Origin: an uncultured Alphaproteobacteria bacterium
Lineage (GTDB): Bacteria; Pseudomonadota; Alphaproteobacteria; Micavibrionales; Micavibrionaceae
Direction: 5' to 3'
Length of the DNA: 64,000 nucleotides
Assembly (NCBI GenBank): GCA_946481075.1
Contig: CAMLMC010000001.1
Coordinates: 62,001 to 126,000, forward strand
This document shows positions 52,471-61,014 of the stretch, piece by piece; within the stretch, counting starts at the first letter, position 1, and each line of letters begins with the position of its first letter. Below the pieces are notes generated by a model. That model saw nothing but the letters and a program-made list of their open reading frames with translations, did no database searches and was not told the DNA's origin. A program made the position numbers and the translations under genes.

Positions 52471-52660
52471 AATAAAGAAGTGAAAAGCTTTATAGTAAAA
52501 AAGGCGGGGGCTTGTCCAGAGGTCTTTCCGATTCCCTAACTTTTTGAAAATGAACAACATTATCCATGTGCATGCAGGCGGGCTTTGTTTTGACAGGGCG
52601 CTTGTTCTGCCCTAGCCTGAAGGCCAGATATATGTGGCCGGTTTTCGGAAAGGATTTCCC

Positions 52661-53404
52661 ATGGTTAAAAAAGTTATTCTTGGCGGGCTCGCGCTGGTTT
52701 TACTCGTGGCTGTCGGCGGCCTTATCTACCTCAATACCAATCTGAATGCGATTGTGAAATCCGCCATAGAAAAATACGGATCACAAATCACGCAAACGGA
52801 TGTCACCGTGGACAATGTCGACATTTCCCTCTCGTCCGGAACGGGGAAGGTTTCCGGGTTCCATCTGGGCAATCCGAAATCATTCGTGTCTGCACGGGCA
52901 ATCGATGTGGGATCGGTCGATATCAAGATTGACAAGAACACGATTATGGGACCGCAGCCACTGGTCATCGATACGATCACGGTCGATAGCCCGCGCGTGA
53001 CCTATGAGATCAACGCGGCGGGGAATGCGAATTTAAAAGAGTTGCAGAATAATATCGGTTCATCATCGCCGGACAAAACGGATGAAGCAAAACCTTCGCG
53101 CAATGTCATCATCAAAAACCTGTATATCAATCGCGGTGAAATCACGATCAGCCATGCGTTGCTTCAGGGGCAGGATATAAAAACGGACCTTCCGCCCATC
53201 CACCTGACCGACATCGGCAAGGATGGAAAAGGCGTAACACCGGAGCAGGTGGCGAAGGTTGTGCTTGGCGCGGTGGTCCGTGAAGCGGCGCAGAGTGGGC
53301 AGGCAAAGGTTGCCCGCGAGTTGGTGGCACAAAAAATCGGCGATGGCGCAACCAAGGCGGAAGAGTCGATCAAGAAAGCCGTGGGCGGCCTGTTCGGGAA
53401 TTAG
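52661..53404 (+). CDS. AsmA-like exported or membrane-anchored protein
   Basis: An AAAGGA sequence supports the start at 52661. The product has an N-terminal membrane segment (VILGGLALVLLVAVGGLIYL) and then a beta-rich region (VTVDNVDISLSSGTGKVSGF, LVIDTITVDSPRVTYEINAA) with the repeated strand style of AsmA-like or TamB-like bridge proteins, which move lipids between membranes. It is short at 247 residues, so it is a small AsmA-like protein rather than full AsmA. The C-terminus is helical and basic. The gene converges on the prenyl synthase gene, overlapping by 4 bases. Confidence 0.65.
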   Translation: MVKKVILGGLALVLLVAVGGLIYLNTNLNAIVKSAIEKYGSQITQTDVTVDNVDISLSSGTGKVSGFHLGNPKSFVSARAIDVGSVDIKIDKNTIMGPQPLVIDTITVDSPRVTYEINAAGNANLKELQNNIGSSSPDKTDEAKPSRNVIIKNLYINRGEITISHALLQGQDIKTDLPPIHLTDIGKDGKGVTPEQVAKVVLGAVVREAAQSGQAKVARELVAQKIGDGATKAEESIKKAVGGLFGN

Positions 53405-54417
53405 AAATCGCGATCAACAGTGTAGGAGGCGAGCGCGTCGAGATGCGCGCGAATGGGCGAATCCGGCGCCTCCGCCAACGCTTCGCGAGCCTTTTGCGCG
53501 TAGGAGCGGGCGAGCGCCACGGATTTATCCAGCGCGCCATGACGGCGCAGGATCGACTGCGCGCGGACCAGATCGCTATTGCTTTGGTCCTTGTCTTCCA
53601 GAACGCGCTTCCAGAATATTTTCTCTTCGTCGTTTGCGGATTCCAAAGCATAGAGGATCGGCGCCGTGATTTTTCCTTCGCGGAAATCATCTCCGACGGT
53701 TTTGCCGAGCTTTTCCTGATTGGCGCTGTAATCCAGAACATCGTCCGCAATCTGGAACGCGATGCCGAGATTCATGCCGTATTCGCACATCACGGCGGCG
53801 GCATTTGTATCAGTGGTGGAGATCAACGGGCCGACTTCGCAGGCGGCGGCGAAGAGGGCGGCCGTCTTGCCCTTGATGACTTCGAGATAATCATCGAGCG
53901 TCGTGGAAAGGTTGCCTTGCGTTGCGAGTTGCAGCACTTCACCTTGCGCGATAATGGCGGAGGCATCGGAGAGGATTTTGAGGACATGCAAATTGCCGTC
54001 TTCCACCATCAACTGGAACGCGCGGGAAAACAGGAAGTCACCGACCAGAACGCTGGCCTCGTTGCCGAAAATGACGTTCGCGGATTTCTGGCCGCGGCGT
54101 TCATCGGAATCATCCACCACATCATCATGCAAAAGTGTGGCGGAATGGATGAATTCAACGGCCGTCGCGAGGCGGTGGGCACGAATCATATCACCGTGAT
54201 ACAGAGCGGCGGAGGCGAGGGTCATAAGCGGGCGAATGCGCTTTCCACCCGCCGCGATCAGATATCCCGCCAGTTGCGGAATCATCGGCACCGGCGAGTC
54301 CATCCGCGCCACAATCATGGCATTGACGGCCTTCATATCGGAATCCAGCAGGGCGGCAAGGCCATCCAGCGGGTTCAGGCTTGTATTTTCACTCGCAATC
54401 GGGTTTAAAGCACTCAT
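53401..54417 (-). CDS. Trans-polyprenyl diphosphate synthase (IspB-like)
   Basis: The 338-residue enzyme has the two aspartate-rich motifs: LLHDDVVDDSDERRG (first) and FQIADDVLDYSANQEKLGK (second), with the GDF and KGKT segments between them. It adds isopentenyl units to make the long trans-polyprenyl tail of ubiquinone; chain length (probably octa- or deca-) cannot be decided from this. It is divergent from the TrmN6-like gene and shows normal length. Enzymes of this group are often essential for respiration. Confidence 0.95.
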   Translation of the reverse strand: MSALNPIASENTSLNPLDGLAALLDSDMKAVNAMIVARMDSPVPMIPQLAGYLIAAGGKRIRPLMTLASAALYHGDMIRAHRLATAVEFIHSATLLHDDVVDDSDERRGQKSANVIFGNEASVLVGDFLFSRAFQLMVEDGNLHVLKILSDASAIIAQGEVLQLATQGNLSTTLDDYLEVIKGKTAALFAAACEVGPLISTTDTNAAAVMCEYGMNLGIAFQIADDVLDYSANQEKLGKTVGDDFREGKITAPILYALESANDEEKIFWKRVLEDKDQSNSDLVRAQSILRRHGALDKSVALARSYAQKAREALAEAPDSPIRAHLDALASYTVDRDF

Positions 54418-54460
54418 ACCGTTGACTTAAACCAATCGGCCGTTTTAGGCAATATGATGT

Positions 54461-55192
54461 ATGTCGCAGGCTCCTGAAATCCACGTTTTAGACCATAAGG
54501 TCCGCCTTTTGCAGGCGGAAAAGGGGTTCCGCACGTCGATGGACAGTGTTTTTGTCGCCGCCGCCTGTCCGGCGCGACAAGGCCAACGGGTTCTGGACCT
54601 TGGTTGCGGTGTGGGCGGGGCGTCTTTTTGCCTTCTCTGGCGGGTGGCGGAGACCCATTTGACCGGTATCGATATTCAGGAAGACCATGTTCATCTGGCG
54701 CGAAGCAATGTCGCACTCAACGGGATGGAAGGCCGCGCGGATTTTCATACGGCCGATGTTCGTAATTTTCGCGATGCCGATCGGTTCGACCATGTCATCT
54801 GCAACCCGCCTTATCTGGAGGCGGGGAGTTACACGGTTTCGGCGTTGGAGCAAAAGGCGATCGCGCTCGGGCATGAGGGCAGCGAGGTCGTTTTAAAAGA
54901 CTGGATCGACGCGGCGTTCGAGAATTTAAAATCCGGCGGCAGTCTGGCCATGATACACCGCGCCGATATGAGCGATAAGATCATTCAGGCACTGGGTAAG
55001 CGTTTTGGCGCGGTTGACATCATTCCCCTATGGCCCAAGGCGGGGGAGGAAGCGCGGCGCGTGATCATCCGCGCCATCAAAGACCGTAAAACGCCATGCC
55101 GCCTTCATTCAGGCATAATTTTACATGACGATAACGGGCATAACACAGCGGCGGCGGAGAATATCCTTCGCGCCGGACATGCGATTGAATGA
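54461..55192 (+). CDS. TrmN6-like tRNA adenine methyltransferase
   Basis: The protein is a Rossmann-fold SAM methyltransferase with RVLDLGCGVGGAS (SAM binding), HLTGIDIQEDHVHLARSNV and the amino-methyltransferase motif NPPYLE, all typical of the YfiC/TrmN6 group that makes m6A37 in tRNA-Val. The 243-residue length is usual. Substrate assignment follows the family. The S49 protease gene starts 10 bases after its stop and is likely co-transcribed. Confidence 0.85.
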   Translation: MSQAPEIHVLDHKVRLLQAEKGFRTSMDSVFVAAACPARQGQRVLDLGCGVGGASFCLLWRVAETHLTGIDIQEDHVHLARSNVALNGMEGRADFHTADVRNFRDADRFDHVICNPPYLEAGSYTVSALEQKAIALGHEGSEVVLKDWIDAAFENLKSGGSLAMIHRADMSDKIIQALGKRFGAVDIIPLWPKAGEEARRVIIRAIKDRKTPCRLHSGIILHDDNGHNTAAAENILRAGHAIE

Positions 55193-55202
55193 GGAAACGA
55201 CA

Positions 55203-56099
55203 ATGACAAGCGATAGTTTCGATGACGATGTGAGAGAAAGCCGGATGAGCCAGTATTTGAAAGCCGTTCCATGGATCGGAAAATATCTGGAACGCAAAGA
55301 CCAGGTTGCGGTGATCCGGATGAGCGGCGTTATTGCCGATCATTCCATGATGCGCCGCGCCGGAATCAATTTCAAAAAATTCGAAAGCGCAATTGGCAAG
55401 GCATTCGAGGTGCCGCGTTTGAAGGCCGTTGCGTTGGTCATCAATTCCCCCGGCGGTGCGCCCGCGCAATGTTCGTTGATTTCGGCGAAAATCCGTATGC
55501 TGGCACAGAAGAAAAACCTGCCTGTTTTTGCGTTTGTCGAGGATGTTGCTGCATCGGGCGGGTATTGGCTTTCCTGCATTGGCGACGAAATCTACGCGCA
55601 GGAAACATCCATCGTTGGCTCCATTGGGGTTATTTCCGCGGGCTTTGGCCTAGAAGGCCTTATCAAACGATATGATGTCGAACGCCGCGTGCACACATCA
55701 GGCCGTGACAAATCATTCCTCGACCCGTTCAAACCCGAGAAGGCGGAAGATGTGGCGCGGTTACAATCCCTGCAAGCGGATATGCATGAATCATTCAAGG
55801 CATGGGTGCATGAACGCCGCGGCACGCGCCTCAACGGTGATGATAATGAACTGATGGAAGGGGCTTTCTGGACAGGGAAAGGCGCGTTGGAACGCGGCCT
55901 GATCGACGGGGTCGGCGATATTCATACGGTGATGCAGAATAAGTTTGGTGAAGATATCAAACTGGTCGATTGTTCGCCTGAAAAGAAAAACTTCATAACG
56001 AACATGCTGCCGTTTGGCGATGCGGATGCATTGATGGACCCCGGCGCGTTTATGGATTCCGCGGAGAGCCGCGCCCATTGGGGACGGTTCGGCCTATGA
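55203..56099 (+). CDS. S49-family serine protease (SppA/SohB-like)
   Basis: The protein has the S49 core: LVINSPGGAPAQCSLI, VAASGGYWLSCI with the nucleophile Ser, and a Lys in GRDKSFLDPFK about 50 residues later that would complete the Ser-Lys pair. The signal-peptide peptidase SppA group cleaves leftover signal peptides in the membrane. There is no clear N-terminal membrane helix here; the start at 55203 is set by the GAGGAAA ribosome-binding site. Its stop overlaps the GNAT gene start (ATGA at 56096). Confidence 0.92.
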   Translation: MTSDSFDDDVRESRMSQYLKAVPWIGKYLERKDQVAVIRMSGVIADHSMMRRAGINFKKFESAIGKAFEVPRLKAVALVINSPGGAPAQCSLISAKIRMLAQKKNLPVFAFVEDVAASGGYWLSCIGDEIYAQETSIVGSIGVISAGFGLEGLIKRYDVERRVHTSGRDKSFLDPFKPEKAEDVARLQSLQADMHESFKAWVHERRGTRLNGDDNELMEGAFWTGKGALERGLIDGVGDIHTVMQNKFGEDIKLVDCSPEKKNFITNMLPFGDADALMDPGAFMDSAESRAHWGRFGL

Positions 56100-56587
56100 T
56101 CGAGATACGCGAGGCGACGAAAGAGGATATCCCTGTCCTTTATACGATCTACGGTACGATCGGCAAAAAGGACGAAGGTTATTTCGAGCAATGTATGGGC
56201 GAAGGAGTCGCAATTTTTATTGCGTCAGTCGAGGGCAGTGATGTCGGTTTCGGACTTCTCAACTGGAACCCCCGATACAGCCTTTATAAAAAGCTGAAGA
56301 TAGCCGAGATACAGGACCTAAACGTGTTACCGGACGCGAGGCGAAAAGGCGTCGCCACGGCCATCATCAAATGGTGTGAGGGCCTTGCACGGGCGCGGGG
56401 GCATGAAATGATTGGAATTGGCGTTGGTTTGACACGTGATTATGGCCCTGCGCAAATTCTTTATACAAAAATGGGGTATGTGCCCGACGGGTTCGGCGTA
56501 ACGCATGATCGGGAGGCGGTCGTCACCCATGCGCTATACCGCATGGATGACGATTTATCCTTGATGATGGTTAAACAGCTATTTTAG
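56096..56587 (+). CDS. GNAT-family acetyltransferase
   Basis: The 163-residue protein (start MIEIREATKED at 56096) has the GNAT core: motif A in IQDLNVLPDARRKGVATAII, with the R/KGVA pyrophosphate-binding loop, and motif B in GPAQILYTKMGYVPDGFG. It transfers an acetyl group from acetyl-CoA to an unknown substrate. It is translationally coupled to the S49 gene (ATGA). A small convergent gene overlaps its end. Confidence 0.9.
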   Translation: MIEIREATKEDIPVLYTIYGTIGKKDEGYFEQCMGEGVAIFIASVEGSDVGFGLLNWNPRYSLYKKLKIAEIQDLNVLPDARRKGVATAIIKWCEGLARARGHEMIGIGVGLTRDYGPAQILYTKMGYVPDGFGVTHDREAVVTHALYRMDDDLSLMMVKQLF

Positions 56588-56888
56588 CGTATCCGTTCAA
56601 AAGATAGGCGTAGCGCATTTCAAACCGGCGCGCGCATTCCTGAATGACGACCAGATGTTTCCCAAACGGGGTAAGGCTTTTATGCTTGTAGACATCGAAC
56701 GCCTTCATCAGGCAAATTTTCAAACTTTGAGTCAGAACGCAGATTTTTTGCAAAACCAGTTCCGCCTCGACAATCAAGGGTTCAAAATAATTCTTGGCAA
56801 AATTTAACGCCGTTTGATCCGCAGGGTCATTGACGCGGATGCCGAAAATCTCCTGCTTTGCCTGCGCAATGCATTCTTCAATAGTCAT
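56571..56888 (-). CDS. Hypothetical protein (105 aa)
   Basis: The small helical protein starts MTIEECIAQAKQEIFGIRVN and contains LILPYFEPL-like amphipathic helices (NFAKNYFEPLIVEAELVLQK). No motif was recognised. It overlaps the 3' end of the GNAT gene by 17 bases and is followed upstream by a 173-base gap with no evident gene. Confidence 0.6.
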   Translation of the reverse strand: MTIEECIAQAKQEIFGIRVNDPADQTALNFAKNYFEPLIVEAELVLQKICVLTQSLKICLMKAFDVYKHKSLTPFGKHLVVIQECARRFEMRYAYLLNGYAKIAV

Positions 56889-57061
56889 TTACACACCTTT
56901 GCTGTTCGTTGTTGGGGTGTGTTCTACAGGGCAAGAATTAACAAAATCCTAAAACGAGCGGAGAGAAAACCAAAGATTTTCTTGGGAAATGAAAAAGTTT
57001 TTCGTCTTTGAACGATTGTTACACATCAAAACGGCAACGCGTTCGATTCTTATAGTTTCTT

Positions 57062-57694
57062 CTATTTTCTAATATAATCGCGGATCGTTTTCAGGAAGTT
57101 TTCGGTGTCGTCTTCGCCTACCGCGCGATGAATGACGTTCATGCCTGCGGCAAGGCCTGCTTCGACGCCTTTTGGATCGTCTTCGATGACGAGGCATTCT
57201 TTCGGATCGATCGATGCACCGGTTATCTGTTGCATACGTGTTTTCGCGGCAAGGTAGGGTTCCGGCATCGGTTTGCGGCCTATATAATCTTCGATGCAAA
57301 GGATGAATTTAAAACGCGGCGAGAGTTGTTTGGCATCGAGCGCGGCCATGACGGAGCGTTTGCGCCCGTTCGATACAACACCCATGGGAATGTGCGCGGC
57401 GTCCATCATATCAAGGGCAGGAAGAATACCATCGCGGATATCGATCTGCGCGATATGATCGAAATACCATTGATCTATTTCATCGAGATATTGGTCTTTC
57501 GGCAGGTTTAGTCCCAGTTCCATCGAAAGCCAGTCCCAGTTCTGCCCGCCATTGTTGGTGTAAATGCGTTCGGACCATTTATCGTCCAGATGGATGCCGT
57601 GTTTTTTCAGTGTTTCAAAATGTTTGTTCCAGTGATGCGCGGCCGTGTCGACCAGCGTGTTATCGGAATCCCAGAAAACATACCGGATGTTCAT
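57062..57694 (-). CDS. HAD-superfamily hydrolase
   Basis: The 210-residue protein contains motif I DSDNTLVD (the nucleophile Asp in DxDxT), motif II VVSNGRKR with the Thr/Ser, motif III Lys in IGRKPMPEPYL and motif IV ECLVIEDDPKGVEAGLAAGM. It is a phosphatase-like enzyme of subfamily I (beta-phosphoglucomutase or phosphoglycolate phosphatase-like); the substrate is unknown. It overlaps the YgfZ gene start region by 4 bases (ATGA at 57691-57694), so the two are co-translated. Confidence 0.9.
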   Translation of the reverse strand: MNIRYVFWDSDNTLVDTAAHHWNKHFETLKKHGIHLDDKWSERIYTNNGGQNWDWLSMELGLNLPKDQYLDEIDQWYFDHIAQIDIRDGILPALDMMDAAHIPMGVVSNGRKRSVMAALDAKQLSPRFKFILCIEDYIGRKPMPEPYLAAKTRMQQITGASIDPKECLVIEDDPKGVEAGLAAGMNVIHRAVGEDDTENFLKTIRDYIRK

Positions 57695-58425
57695 TGAATA
57701 ACCTCTGTCGTGTCGTCATCTTTCAAAAGCGCAATGCCGATATCGCCGCAGCTGGATCTCATCTGCCCGCCATTGGGAAGATCGCTGAACGGGGCGGGCG
57801 CGGGACCGATGATTTTAACGGTACGCAAATGTTTCTTGCCCAAACCGCGGTAATGCATGCGGGCCGTGAGTTCCTGCCCCATATAACATCCCTTATCCCA
57901 TGATATGCCGTTCAGCCTGTCTATGCGCCCTTCATCAAGTGTGGATTTTTCAATCTCCATGTCGCGGCTGCCATCCGGAATGCAAAGTTCGATACGCGGA
58001 CGATCCCAGTAATCAAAGGAACGTTCTTCCATGTCGTGAGGTTTTTCAAAAACGCGTCGCCCCATATCATGATGGCGGGGGTCGGGCTTTCCTTCATCGC
58101 CATGAAACACGGCGTAAACCGCATGGTTTTCTTCGACAGACAATTTTACTTTGGACCGCAGTTTGAATTTCGAAAGGCGCTTGAACAAATCCTGTGCGCG
58201 TTCGCCGCCTTCGCAGTCGAGAAGCAGGAAGCCGTCGCCTTCATGGATGAAGAAGTCGTGCAGGAATTTTCCCTGCGGGGTCAAAAGGCACGCATAGAGA
58301 ATTTTGCCTGGTTCGAGGGTTTCAAGGTCGTTGCTGACCAGTCCCTGTAAAAAGGCCTTGCGGTCTTCGCCTTCAATATGGATCAAGCCACGATTTTTCA
58401 GGGTGACATAAAATGCTTTTGACAT
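57691..58425 (-). CDS. ygfZ: Folate-binding protein YgfZ
   Basis: YgfZ acts with tetrahydrofolate in the repair or assembly of some FeS proteins. The protein has the diagnostic KGCYMGQE motif (WDKGCYMGQELTAR), with Cys in place, and the N-terminal GcvT-like fold (FLQGLVSNDLETLEPGKILY). The 244-residue length matches the shorter YgfZ group. It lies immediately before the HAD gene on the same strand. The YgfZ gene is divergent from the glycosyltransferase gene (20-base gap). Confidence 0.93.
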   Translation of the reverse strand: MSKAFYVTLKNRGLIHIEGEDRKAFLQGLVSNDLETLEPGKILYACLLTPQGKFLHDFFIHEGDGFLLLDCEGGERAQDLFKRLSKFKLRSKVKLSVEENHAVYAVFHGDEGKPDPRHHDMGRRVFEKPHDMEERSFDYWDRPRIELCIPDGSRDMEIEKSTLDEGRIDRLNGISWDKGCYMGQELTARMHYRGLGKKHLRTVKIIGPAPAPFSDLPNGGQMRSSCGDIGIALLKDDDTTEVIQ

Positions 58426-58445
58426 GGGGATAGGATATACATCTA

Positions 58446-59438
58446 ATGGCGGCTATGAAAATACTCTTTATCACGGCAACACGGCTTGGAGATGCGGTTT
58501 TGAGCACCGGATTGCTGGATTATATGTACCAGACATGGCCGGATGCCAAGGTTACGGTCGCCTGCGGCCCTTTGCCGGTGAGTATTTTCGAAGGGTTTCC
58601 GAATGTAGAGCGCATCATCCCCTTAAAGAAAAAACCTTATAGCGGTCATTGGGTTGATCTGTGGAAACAGGTTGCGTTCACAAAATGGGACATGGTGGTT
58701 GATTTGCGCAATTCAGCCATATCCCGCCTGATCCCCGCGAAGAAGCGTTATATATTTGGCCGCCATATCGACAAGCAGAAACACAAGGTGGAACAGGCCG
58801 CGGACGTTATGCGCCTTTCAAGAATTCCGGCGCCCGCGCTTTATTTCAACGAAGCGCAAATGGATTTTGCCAGAAACCTTATTCCGGAGGGCGGCCCCGT
58901 GCTTGGCGTCGGACCATCCGCCAACTGGGTAGGCAAGACATGGCCTGCGGAAAATTTTATTAAAGTGATTGAATGGCTGACCGGCCCCGATGGACCGATG
59001 CCGGATGCCCGCGTTGCCGTGTTTGCGGCGCCAGGCGAAGAAGCGCAGGCGCGGCCCGTATTGGAAAGCGTGCCGGAACATCGCCGCATCGATGGGATCG
59101 CCAAGGGCAATCCGGGACAGGCGGCGGCGGCCTTATCCCTTTGTGATTTTTACATCGGCAATGATTCCGGCCTGATGCATGCGGCGGCGGCGGCGAGCGT
59201 GCCGACAGTGGGGCTTTTCGGACCGAGCTACCCGCATCTTTATGGGCCGTGGGGCGAGCATACCGCCTATATCCAGACACCCAAAACCTATGACGAACTT
59301 ATTGATTTTGAAGGATATGATCCCAAAACGCTTGACCATTCCCTTATGAATGGATTAGACATACAGGATGTTTTTAACATAATAAAAAAGTTCGATCCTG
59401 TGTATGAGCGCGTATCAAACCATTATTTCAAAGTCTGA
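58446..59438 (+). CDS. Family 9 glycosyltransferase (heptosyltransferase-like)
   Basis: The N-terminal ILFITATRLGDAVLSTGLLD and the C-terminal IGNDSGLMHAAAAASVPTVGLFG are the hallmarks of glycosyltransferase family 9, which includes the ADP-heptose:LPS heptosyltransferases. A role in lipopolysaccharide core or another envelope glycan is likely. The 330-residue length is normal. The 3' end overlaps the next gene by 35 bases in a different frame. Confidence 0.9.
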   Translation: MAAMKILFITATRLGDAVLSTGLLDYMYQTWPDAKVTVACGPLPVSIFEGFPNVERIIPLKKKPYSGHWVDLWKQVAFTKWDMVVDLRNSAISRLIPAKKRYIFGRHIDKQKHKVEQAADVMRLSRIPAPALYFNEAQMDFARNLIPEGGPVLGVGPSANWVGKTWPAENFIKVIEWLTGPDGPMPDARVAVFAAPGEEAQARPVLESVPEHRRIDGIAKGNPGQAAAALSLCDFYIGNDSGLMHAAAAASVPTVGLFGPSYPHLYGPWGEHTAYIQTPKTYDELIDFEGYDPKTLDHSLMNGLDIQDVFNIIKKFDPVYERVSNHYFKV

Positions 59439-60405
59439 GAGCCGTCTGACATCTGCGGATTTTGCGTCTGTGCCTATGAACATCGATTTTCAGCCGCCGA
59501 AAAAGGTTTTGGCGCGCAGCGTTGCCGACTGGCACCAATATATTCCCTATAAACCTGCGCAAATTCATGACCTGCTGAGTAGTGGCTATGATCAGCCAGT
59601 AAAAATCTCTGCTGATCTAACAAAGGGCGGGCTTGTGACATTCAATGTCGATAGTTCTGCCTACGGTTTGTTGTCACTTGTGCAACTGCGCTTGATTCCC
59701 AACGTAAAAGTTACCGACACCGATATTTCTGTGGCGGGTTCATCGCAAAGCAAAGGCGTGGGAAAGAACTGGCTTCGCAATGCAATTGAGTTGGCTTTAT
59801 TAATGGGGGCTAAAAGCTTCGAGTTTTTGGCGACAAATGAAAACGGTGCCTTCACATGGGCGCGTCTCGGCGCCTATTTGGATATGAAACATCATAATTT
59901 CCAAAGGGCGCAGGCCAATAGTGTTGTCCATTACACCGGACGGTTAGAGGCGGTCAGGAACAATTTAAAGCCTGCGATATATCACGAGGCAAAAGCGCTA
60001 TGCCGCATGCTGGCGCCGGATGATCTTGTCAAGCTCACCAAAAAATTTGAAAACGTGATGCTTCCCTTATCATGGGCGCCTGATACCGAGTTAGCCGAGA
60101 AAAGCAAGTTTTATGAACCCTTGCATGATTTTTATCGTGATCACCCGATCTATGCGATGCGATCGCAAGGCATAGCCTATGGTGAAATCAGACATATAGC
60201 GCGTTGCTTCGCGCACGCCGCGCAGCAGGGTAAGGCCGGCCTCAGTTTGCCGCGTTATCTTCTGTCACAAAGTTATTGGCCCGGCGTAATAGATTTCGAC
60301 AATGAGGCGCAGATGCGTGAGGTGGGCAAAAATCTCGGCGGATGGAAAAGAATCAGGCCGGTTGATGCCCGGCCTGATGTAAGTCATGAAATGATTCTGG
60401 CGTAA
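59404..60405 (+). CDS. Hypothetical protein with GNAT-like segment
   Basis: The 333-residue soluble protein contains SSQSKGVGKNWLRNAIELAL followed by LMGAKSFEFLATNENGAFTW and ARLGAYLD, which resembles motif A and B of GNAT acetyltransferases. This is only a partial match and no other known region was found. The start at 59404 overlaps the glycosyltransferase gene by 35 bases; a start at 59476 is also possible, and neither has a clear ribosome-binding site. The final codons form a hairpin (60352-60378). Confidence 0.55.
   Translation: MSAYQTIISKSESRLTSADFASVPMNIDFQPPKKVLARSVADWHQYIPYKPAQIHDLLSSGYDQPVKISADLTKGGLVTFNVDSSAYGLLSLVQLRLIPNVKVTDTDISVAGSSQSKGVGKNWLRNAIELALLMGAKSFEFLATNENGAFTWARLGAYLDMKHHNFQRAQANSVVHYTGRLEAVRNNLKPAIYHEAKALCRMLAPDDLVKLTKKFENVMLPLSWAPDTELAEKSKFYEPLHDFYRDHPIYAMRSQGIAYGEIRHIARCFAHAAQQGKAGLSLPRYLLSQSYWPGVIDFDNEAQMREVGKNLGGWKRIRPVDARPDVSHEMILA
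60352..60378. terminator. Hairpin at the end of a coding region
   Basis: ATCAGGCCGG and CCGGCCTGAT are perfect 10-base arms around a 7-base loop, inside the last codons of the gene at 59404. It lies near the convergent lipoprotein stop and has no T run, so termination is uncertain. Confidence 0.35.
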
Positions 60406-60933
60406 TCAGTCGTTGATTGTCGGGTCCTGAACCACCGGTTCATTTCCTTTGAACTTGTTCAGATTGTCTTTGCTCTGATACTCATAGCCCTTGACGCTGC
60501 GCAGGTAATCGCGGCGGGCGATATCGGCCTGCGAATAGGGCAGAGCCTCAACCCGTTCCCATCCCTTGGTGTCCATGCAGGTTTCGAAATCCGTGTAGGG
60601 CAGATGTTCGTTGTAAAGATAGCCGTCACGTTTTGGAGAATCCCATCCGGCCATTTTGCCTTCGGGTTCTTTCGGATTGGGAACATAACCATCACGCGTG
60701 TCGGCGGGGATAGCTTTACGGATTGCGCCAACGCGTTCCAGTTCGGAAATTTCATTCACGCAGGTTGCTATATCCATGTGCAGGCTTTGTTGAGCCTTTG
60801 GACCGCGCAGGTAGAGCGCGGAGGTGGCATTTTTGCGTTGCCAGTATTGCGCGTCTTCCATTTTAAACGGAACCTGGCAGGCACCGAGAATGGTGGCAGC
60901 CGAAAGGGAGGCGATCAGAAGTGTTTTTGTCAT
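60406..60933 (-). CDS. Putative lipoprotein
   Basis: The start at 60933 gives MTKTLLIASLSAATILGACQ, a clear lipoprotein signal with lipobox LGAC. The mature part (about 155 residues) contains CVNEISELERVGAIRKAIPA and a Tyr-rich region near the C-terminus, with no motif that I recognise. It abuts the convergent gene end (stop at 60406). Confidence 0.75.
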   Translation of the reverse strand: MTKTLLIASLSAATILGACQVPFKMEDAQYWQRKNATSALYLRGPKAQQSLHMDIATCVNEISELERVGAIRKAIPADTRDGYVPNPKEPEGKMAGWDSPKRDGYLYNEHLPYTDFETCMDTKGWERVEALPYSQADIARRDYLRSVKGYEYQSKDNLNKFKGNEPVVQDPTIND

Positions 60934-61014
60934 GTCTTTCAAACCAATCAAACGAATCTCGTTTCCAATTTAACCATAGAGTTTTGGCGCTTTATAGCCC
61001 CAAAGGGGTACCTT

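Noticed and set aside
53443..54408. Long plus-strand open frame opposite the prenyl synthase gene
   Set aside because: The minus-strand frame has full family motifs (both aspartate-rich regions); the plus frame has none.
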